Shown piece after piece: positions 7,005 to 12,117 of a stretch of DNA of 12,117 bases. Position 1 is the stretch's first letter. Each line of letters starts with the position of its first letter. The notes beneath the pieces are model-generated. The model was not told the DNA's origin, did not search any database, and saw only the letters and a program-made list of their open reading frames with translations. The position numbers were made by a program, and so were the translations under genes. Where the stretch lies: NCBI GenBank assembly GCA_030050125.1, contig JASIJN010000325.1, positions 1 through 12,117 on the forward strand. The letters are read 5' to 3'. The DNA comes from Streptosporangiaceae bacterium (GTDB lineage Bacteria > Actinomycetota > Actinomycetes > Streptosporangiales > Streptosporangiaceae).

Positions 7005-8738
7005 ATGAGCGAGCATTCCTATTCCGACGAGCAGCGGGCTGCCGTCTACCGGGTGATCGAGGAGCGCCGGGACGTGCGCCGCGGCTTCCGGCCCGAGCCG
7101 GTCGCGCCCGAGGTGCTCACCCGGGTGATCGCCGCCGCGCACCGCGCTCCGTCGGTCGGCTTCTCCCAGCCCTGGGACTTCATCGTGATCACCGACCGGG
7201 CGCGGCGCGAGCGGATCAAGGCGCTCGCCGACCGGGCGAGGGCCGACTACGCGGCGTCGCTGCCGGCGACCCGGGCCCTCGCCTTCGACCGGCTGAAGAC
7301 CGAGGCCATCCTGGAGGCCCCGGTCAACATCGTGGTGACCTGCGATCCGACCCGAGGCGGGCGGCACACGCTGGGCCGGCACAGCCAGCCTCAGACCGCC
7401 GCCTACTCCAGCGTGCTCGCGGTCGCCAACCTGTGGCTCGCCGCCCGGGCCGAGGGGCTCGGCGTGGGCTGGGTGAGTTTCTTCGGCGAGCGGGAACTGG
7501 CCGCCGAGCTGGGCCTGCCCGCCCACCTGGAGGTCGTGGCGTACCTGTGCCTGGGCCAGGTGACCGAGTTCACCCCCGAGCCGGAGCTGGCCACGGCGGG
7601 CTGGGCCCGGCGGCGCCCGCTGGCCTGGGCGGTGCACGCCGAGGAGTACGGCCACCGGGGGCTGCCCGGGCAGGACGCCACCAGCCTGCTGGACGAGGTG
7701 CGCGCCGCGGTCGGGCCGCCGGACGCGGCGGCGATGACGGCCGCCAGGGAGCGGCTGGCCCGCATGACCAAGCCGCCGGGCTCGCTCGGCGTGCTCGAGG
7801 ACGTGTCGGTCACCCTGTCCGGCCTGGCGGGCTGCTGCCCGCCGCCGCTGCCCGAGCCGGCCGCGGTCGCGATCTTCGCCGCCGACCACGGCGTGCACGC
7901 GCAGCGGGTCACGGATTGGCCGCAGGAGGTCACCGGGCAGATGGTGGCCAACTTCCTGGCCGGCGGGGCGGTCGTCAACGCGTTCGCGGCGCAGGCGGGA
8001 GCCGAGGTCCTGGTGGTGGACGTGGGAGTCCGCGCCGACCTCGACCATGTGCCCGGGCTGCTCCCGCGCAAGATCGCCCCGGGCACGGCGGACTTCACCG
8101 CGGGCCCGGCGATGACCCGCGAGCAGGCCGAGGCCGCGATCGCGGTCGGGGCCGAGGTGGCCCGCGACCTGGTCGCCGCGGGCAACAGGTGCCTGCTCAC
8201 CGGAGACATGGGGATCGCCAACACCACGGCGTCGGCCGCGCTGGTATCCACGTTCACCGGCCGCGACCCCGGCGAGGTCACCGGCCGCGGCACCGGCATC
8301 GACGACGCCACCTACGCCAGGAAGGTCGACGTCGTGCGCCGCGGGCTGGCCCTGCATCACCCGGATCCGGCCGATCCGGTCGGGGTGCTGGCCGCGTTCG
8401 GCGGCTTCGAGCACGCCGCGCTGGCCGGATTCATCCTGGGCGCCGCCGCGCTGCGGGTGCCGGTGATCCTGGACGGCGTGATCGCGGGCGCCGCCGCCCT
8501 CGCGGCCGCGGCGCTGGCGCCCGGCGCCACAGGCTGCTGCCTGGCCGGTCACCGCAGCACGGAGCCCGGACATGCGGCTAGTCTTGATCACCTGGGCCTG
8601 AGGCCGCTCATCGATCTCGGACTGCGTCTCGGCGAGGGCACCGGTGCCCTGCTCGCGTTGCCGATCGCGGCCAGCGCGGTCCGGGCCCTGCGCGAGGTCG
8701 CGACGTTCGACGCGGCCGGCGTGACGGACAAGAGCTGA
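7005..8738 (+). CDS. bluB-cobT: BluB-CobT fusion: dimethylbenzimidazole synthase and nicotinate-nucleotide:DMB phosphoribosyltransferase
   Basis: Residues about 12-217 are BluB, which uses oxygen to break down reduced FMN and make 5,6-dimethylbenzimidazole. Visible there: RRDVRRGFRPEPV (21-33) with the conserved Asp, APSVGFSQPWDF (48-59) and GLGVGWVSFFG (151-161). Residues about 225-575 are CobT, which activates that base to alpha-ribazole phosphate. Visible there: TKPPGSLGVLE (255-265), AADHGVHAQRV (292-302), VANFLAGGAVVNAFA (314-328), LTGDMGIANTT (398-408), GRGTGIDD (427-434), GHRSTEPGH (515-523) and RLGEGTGALLALP (541-553) with the catalytic Glu544. The two usual proteins are thus joined by a short linker, so lower ligand can pass from one site to the next. 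Both halves look intact. Start ATG 7005 has a modest GAGGA upstream. Oxygen-dependent BluB implies an aerobic lifestyle. Confidence 0.95.
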   Translation: MSEHSYSDEQRAAVYRVIEERRDVRRGFRPEPVAPEVLTRVIAAAHRAPSVGFSQPWDFIVITDRARRERIKALADRARADYAASLPATRALAFDRLKTEAILEAPVNIVVTCDPTRGGRHTLGRHSQPQTAAYSSVLAVANLWLAARAEGLGVGWVSFFGERELAAELGLPAHLEVVAYLCLGQVTEFTPEPELATAGWARRRPLAWAVHAEEYGHRGLPGQDATSLLDEVRAAVGPPDAAAMTAARERLARMTKPPGSLGVLEDVSVTLSGLAGCCPPPLPEPAAVAIFAADHGVHAQRVTDWPQEVTGQMVANFLAGGAVVNAFAAQAGAEVLVVDVGVRADLDHVPGLLPRKIAPGTADFTAGPAMTREQAEAAIAVGAEVARDLVAAGNRCLLTGDMGIANTTASAALVSTFTGRDPGEVTGRGTGIDDATYARKVDVVRRGLALHHPDPADPVGVLAAFGGFEHAALAGFILGAAALRVPVILDGVIAGAAALAAAALAPGATGCCLAGHRSTEPGHAASLDHLGLRPLIDLGLRLGEGTGALLALPIAASAVRALREVATFDAAGVTDKS

Positions 8739-8817
8739 CCGGGATGGACCCAGCGCGCCCCGAGGCGTGGCGTTAAGGGCGATTGTCACCGAGCCCGAAG
8801 GAGCGCGGACTTTTCTC

Positions 8818-10218
8818 ATGGCCGGCACCGACTCCGCGCCGTACTTGCTGGCGCTCCGGCTGGCGGGCCGCCGCGTGACGATCATCGGCGGCGGCGGCGT
8901 GGCGGCCCGCCGGATCCCCGCGCTGCTGGACGCGGGGGCCGACGTGGCGGTGGTCTCGCCGCAGCTGGGCCCGGAGCTGGCCCGGCTGGCCGAGGCCGGA
9001 ACGATCCGCTGGACCAGGCGCGGCTACGCCCGCGGTGACTGCGCGGGGTCCTGGCTGGTCGGCGCGTACGCCAGCGACCCGGCGGTCAATTCCGCCGTGG
9101 CCGAGGAGGCCGACGCGGCGGGCATCTGGTGCGTCAGGGCCGACGACGCCGAGGCCTCCCGTGCCTGGACCCCGGCGTCCGGGCGGGCCGGCGACACCCA
9201 GATCGGGGTGGTGAGCGGCGACCCGCGGCACAGCGTCAGCGTTCGTGACGCGATAGTCGCGGGGCTGGCCTCCGGCGCGATCGGGGCCGCGGAGCGCGCG
9301 CCCGGCCAGGACCACCCGGACGGACCGGTGCCGGCCCGCCGGGCGCGGGGCAGCGTGGCCCTGGTCGGCGGCGGGCCCGGCGACCCGGGCCTGATCACGG
9401 TGCGCGGCCTGCAGTTGCTGCATCAGGCGGACGTGGTCGTCGCCGACCGGCTGGCCCCGCGCTCCCTGCTCGCCGGGCTGGGGCCCGATGTCGAGATCAT
9501 CGACGCGGCCAAGGTTCCCAGGGGCGCGGCCGTCCCGCAGGAGCGCATCAACGCGCTCCTGGTCAGCCGGGCCCGCGCGGGCCGGTTCGTCGTCCGGCTC
9601 AAGGGCGGCGACCCGTTCATCTTCGGCCGCGGCGGGGAGGAGGTCCTGGCCTGCCTGCGGGCCGGGATCTCGGTCACGGTGGTGCCCGGGGTCTCGAGCG
9701 CGGCCGCGGTGCCCGCGGCCGCGGGCGTTCCGCTGACCCATCGCGGGATCGCGCAGGAGTTCGTGGTGGCGTCCGCGCACGTCGCGCCGGGTGCGGAGGG
9801 GTCAGCGGTGGACTGGGCGGCGCTCGCCGCGTCACCGGCGACGCTGGTCCTGATGATGGCCACGGAGCACCTGGCGGTCATAGCCGATACCCTCATCAGA
9901 CACGGACGTAACGCCCAGACTCCGGTTTGCGTTATATCGGACGGTACCCTGCCCTCGCAGCGCACAATTAACGCAAGACTGGATACTGTAGCCCGCAATG
10001 TTGCCGGGGCCGGCCTGGGACCTCCGGCGGTGGTGGTGGTGGGAGACGTCGTGACCATCTCCGAGCACGTCTTCGAGCTCTGCGGCGGCCGGCCTGGTTC
10101 GGCCCCGTGGGGAACGTTCGTGCCCGGCGCCCGGGGGCCGGTGAGCAATGGACCTGGTAGGGAGGGAGGTTCCCGGGGCGGCCGCTGGCCGGCGCCAGGA
10201 ACCGGACCGCATGACTGA
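8818..10218 (+). CDS. cysG: Precorrin-2 dehydrogenase / uroporphyrinogen-III C-methyltransferase fusion (CysG-like)
   Basis: Residues 1-155 resemble the NAD-binding precorrin-2 dehydrogenase (siroheme) domain: VTIIGGGGVAARR (20-32) and CVRADDA (105-111) with a candidate catalytic Asp. Residues about 178-420 are SUMT, which methylates uroporphyrinogen III twice with SAM to precorrin-2. Its motifs are VALVGGGPGDPGLIT (180-194), VVADRLAP (207-214), RLKGGDPFIFGRGGEE (260-275) and VVPGVSSAAAVPAAAGVPLTHRG (288-310). Precorrin-2 feeds both siroheme and cobalamin, fitting the neighbours. I chose ATG 8818 because the family usually starts about 20 residues before the GGGG loop. A GTG at 8767 would add 17 residues. 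AAGGAG lies 14 bases before 8818, rather far. The C-terminal 45 residues are a Gly/Pro-rich extension. The codons around 9880-10005 are unusually AT-rich. The gene overlaps the next by 8 bases. Confidence 0.92.
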   Translation: MAGTDSAPYLLALRLAGRRVTIIGGGGVAARRIPALLDAGADVAVVSPQLGPELARLAEAGTIRWTRRGYARGDCAGSWLVGAYASDPAVNSAVAEEADAAGIWCVRADDAEASRAWTPASGRAGDTQIGVVSGDPRHSVSVRDAIVAGLASGAIGAAERAPGQDHPDGPVPARRARGSVALVGGGPGDPGLITVRGLQLLHQADVVVADRLAPRSLLAGLGPDVEIIDAAKVPRGAAVPQERINALLVSRARAGRFVVRLKGGDPFIFGRGGEEVLACLRAGISVTVVPGVSSAAAVPAAAGVPLTHRGIAQEFVVASAHVAPGAEGSAVDWAALAASPATLVLMMATEHLAVIADTLIRHGRNAQTPVCVISDGTLPSQRTINARLDTVARNVAGAGLGPPAVVVVGDVVTISEHVFELCGGRPGSAPWGTFVPGARGPVSNGPGREGGSRGGRWPAPGTGPHD

Positions 10219-12117
10219 AGGACCGGGCGTGGCCGCAGCCTCGGTGCCGCCCGGCCACGCCGATCCCGGTCCTGCCCTGAGCCCGCCGCAGGAAGAGAGC
10301 AGCCAGGTCATCCCGGACGAGGTCGAACCGCACGTGCGGGTGGACGCCCGCAAGCTGGAGTCGGCCCTGCTCGCGCTCAGGCACGCGGTGGTCGAGGTGC
10401 CGCTGAGCCTGCAGGCTCCGGGGGTGGACGAGGCACGCGCCGAACGGCGCAAGCTGCTGAGCCAGATCGACGACTACCTGCTCCCGCGGCTGCGCCAGTC
10501 CGGGGCGCCGATCCTGGTGGCCCTGGTCGGCTCCACCGGCGCGGGCAAGTCGACGCTCATGAACAGCCTGGTCGGCGCGCAGGTCAGCAACACCGGCACC
10601 CGCCGGCCCACGACCAATAGCCCGGTGCTGGCCTGCCATCCCGGCGACGCGCGCTGGTTCGCCGAGAACGTCTTCCTGCCCACCCTGCCGCGGGTGCGGC
10701 AGCAGGGCCTGGCCATGCCCGGGCGCGACGGGCTGCTGGTGCTGGCAGAGAACGGGGGCATGCCGGAGGGCGTCGCCCTGCTGGACACCCCGGACATCGA
10801 CTCCGTGGTGCAGGCGCACCGCGAGTTCGCGCACCAGTTCCTGGACGCGTCCGACCTGTGGCTGTTCATGACCAGCGCGAGCCGCTACGCCGACGCGGCC
10901 GTGTGGGAGCTGCTGCAGCAGGCCAGGGACCGGGACGCATCCCTGGCGATCGTGCTGTCCCGGGTGGCGCCGGCGGCGGCCCGGCAGCTCAGCGCGCATT
11001 TCGACGCGATGTTGGCGGCCAACGGGCTGGCCGGGGTGCAGCGTTTCATGATCGCAGAGACCGTGCTCACCGACGGCAAGCTGCCGCCCGAGATCTACGG
11101 ACCGGTCCGCAAGTGGCTCGACGACACCTCGGTGATGCAGGAGCGGCGGGTCGCGGTGCTGACCCAGACGATGTCGGGGGTGCTGGACACGTTCCGGGGC
11201 CGGGTCCCCGACCTGGCCGAGCAGGCGGAGACCCAGCTTTCGGTGAGTGCCGAGCTCCAGGCACAGGCCCGCGCGTGCTACGCGGCCGGGCTGGCCGAGT
11301 TCGACGAGGCGACGCGGAACGGCTCGTTGCTGCGCGGTGAGATCCTGGCCCGGTGGCAAGACTTCACGGGGACCGGCGACCTGCTGCGCATGCTCCAGGT
11401 GCGCCGCAGCGGCCGCCCGGCCGCCCGGCCGCGCAAGCGCCGGATCCCGGCCCGGGCCAAGGCGCTCAAGGCAGCGATACGCGACGGGCTCGAGACCCTG
11501 GTGGCCGCGCTCGCCGACCGGGCGGCCGAGGACACCGTGGCCAAGTGGCAGCAGCACGAGGCGGGCGCCTCGCTGATGCGTGACATCGCCGCCGCGGACG
11601 CGGCCCGGCATCCGGACGCGCCCCCGTTTGACCTGGACTTCATCCCGTCCAAACCGGCCGGCGCGGCCGAGCCGGAGCCCGGGTCCGGGGGCGTCGACGC
11701 CCTGGCCCGGTCATCGGCCGACCTGGCCACCCGCTCGGCCAGGGCGATCAGTGCCTGGCAAGATCACGTCTTGGACCTGGTGCGGGCGGAGAACGTGACC
11801 AAGCGGTCGGTCGCTCGCGTGGTGTCGTTCGACGAGGAGTCGCTGGCGCTCGTGCTCACGATCGGCATGCTCGGGTACGCCGCGGGCGGCGTGGCGGTCA
11901 GCGAGGGCACCAGCGCGGTGCCGCAGCGGCTGCTCACCTCGCTGTTCGGCGCGGGCCAGCTGCGCGACCTCGGGGCGCGCGCCCGGCTGGACCTGCACAA
12001 CAAGATCAGCCTGCTCTTCGGCGAGGAAATGCGGCGCTTCAACGAGATCGTCAATTCCGCGGGCGCTCCCGACGACACCGCGGGCGGGGCGCTGCGCCGC
12101 GCGGCCGAGGCGCTCGA
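10211..12117 (+). CDS. Dynamin-like large GTPase (partial, runs off right edge)
   Basis: Starting at ATG 10211 the frame is open to the end of the window: 635 codons, no stop. AGGA lies ten bases upstream and the start overlaps the cysG stop by 8 bases. An in-frame ATG at 10148 is an alternative. After a Pro-rich N-terminus, the GTPase domain shows G1 GSTGAGKST (107-115), a threonine-containing switch I (RRPTTNSPV, 131-139), G3 LDTPDID (191-197), and IVLSRVAP (247-254) where a classical G4 would have NKxD. Then come helical regions, a very basic patch (398-420) and a hydrophobic segment (about 545-565) that could insert in membrane. Actinobacteria often carry two such GTPases side by side, so a second may follow. 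Membrane remodelling or stress protection is the usual proposal. Its place behind cobalamin genes is probably operon read-through and not a B12 function. Confidence 0.85.
   Translation, partial: MTEGPGVAAASVPPGHADPGPALSPPQEESSQVIPDEVEPHVRVDARKLESALLALRHAVVEVPLSLQAPGVDEARAERRKLLSQIDDYLLPRLRQSGAPILVALVGSTGAGKSTLMNSLVGAQVSNTGTRRPTTNSPVLACHPGDARWFAENVFLPTLPRVRQQGLAMPGRDGLLVLAENGGMPEGVALLDTPDIDSVVQAHREFAHQFLDASDLWLFMTSASRYADAAVWELLQQARDRDASLAIVLSRVAPAAARQLSAHFDAMLAANGLAGVQRFMIAETVLTDGKLPPEIYGPVRKWLDDTSVMQERRVAVLTQTMSGVLDTFRGRVPDLAEQAETQLSVSAELQAQARACYAAGLAEFDEATRNGSLLRGEILARWQDFTGTGDLLRMLQVRRSGRPAARPRKRRIPARAKALKAAIRDGLETLVAALADRAAEDTVAKWQQHEAGASLMRDIAAADAARHPDAPPFDLDFIPSKPAGAAEPEPGSGGVDALARSSADLATRSARAISAWQDHVLDLVRAENVTKRSVARVVSFDEESLALVLTIGMLGYAAGGVAVSEGTSAVPQRLLTSLFGAGQLRDLGARARLDLHNKISLLFGEEMRRFNEIVNSAGAPDDTAGGALRRAAEAL

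Noticed and set aside
6963..8885. Minus-strand ORF of 640 codons opposite bluB-cobT
   Set aside because: It is a shadow of the unmistakable BluB-CobT reading frame.
9968..11611. Long minus-strand ORF of 547 codons
   Set aside because: It is antisense to cysG and the GTPase, whose motifs are clear. The translation is His/Arg/Gly-rich with no domain, typical of a shadow frame in high-GC DNA.

Overview
The window is very GC-rich, with strong G/C preference at third codon positions, GTG as well as ATG starts, and many short or overlapping gene junctions. Together with the gene content (aerobic-type cobalamin genes, a BluB-CobT fusion, a dynamin-like GTPase of actinomycete type) this points to a chromosomal segment of a high-GC Actinobacterium, probably a filamentous actinomycete. 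The genus cannot be read from the sequence. No rRNA, tRNA, CRISPR array, transposase or phage gene was seen.

Left block (1-1753). On the minus strand lies an unusual 407-residue protein: a 34-residue stretch with 30 aspartates, a Gly/Ala-rich hydrophobic region, a proline-rich linker with nine consecutive prolines, and an alanine-rich helical C-terminus. A possible 17-codon leader ORF precedes it. A second minus-strand gene begins at its stop codon (TAGTG overlap) and runs off the left edge. A perfect 11+1+11 palindrome at 1549-1571 lies in the intergenic region before the divergent glyA and looks like an operator.

Middle block (1754-6035). A PLP-dependent serine hydroxymethyltransferase-family gene (plus) ends 10 bp from the convergent end of a gene closely resembling UDP-sulfoquinovose synthase (SqdB/SQD1, minus). 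Divergent from sqdB is a GtrA-type small membrane protein. Its 3' end overlaps by 160 bp, in antisense, the 3' end of a DPM1-like family-2 glycosyltransferase. The glycosyltransferase is translationally coupled (GTGA) to an upstream 71-residue unknown protein. SqdB, GtrA and GT2 together suggest that a nucleotide sugar, perhaps UDP-sulfoquinovose, is made and a polyprenyl-phosphate-linked sugar is moved across the membrane for envelope glycosylation. That link is inference.

Right block (6036-12117). A roughly 300-bp leader with short repeats precedes a plus-strand cobalamin cluster: a CobH/CbiC-like protein, a BluB-CobT fusion (lower ligand synthesis and activation in one chain), and a fused precorrin-2 dehydrogenase/uroporphyrinogen-III methyltransferase. 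An 8-bp overlap then leads into a large dynamin-like GTPase that is open to the right edge (at least 635 codons). The CobH-like protein appears to have lost the catalytic histidine and other signature residues of precorrin-8X methylmutase. This is the observation I would check first.
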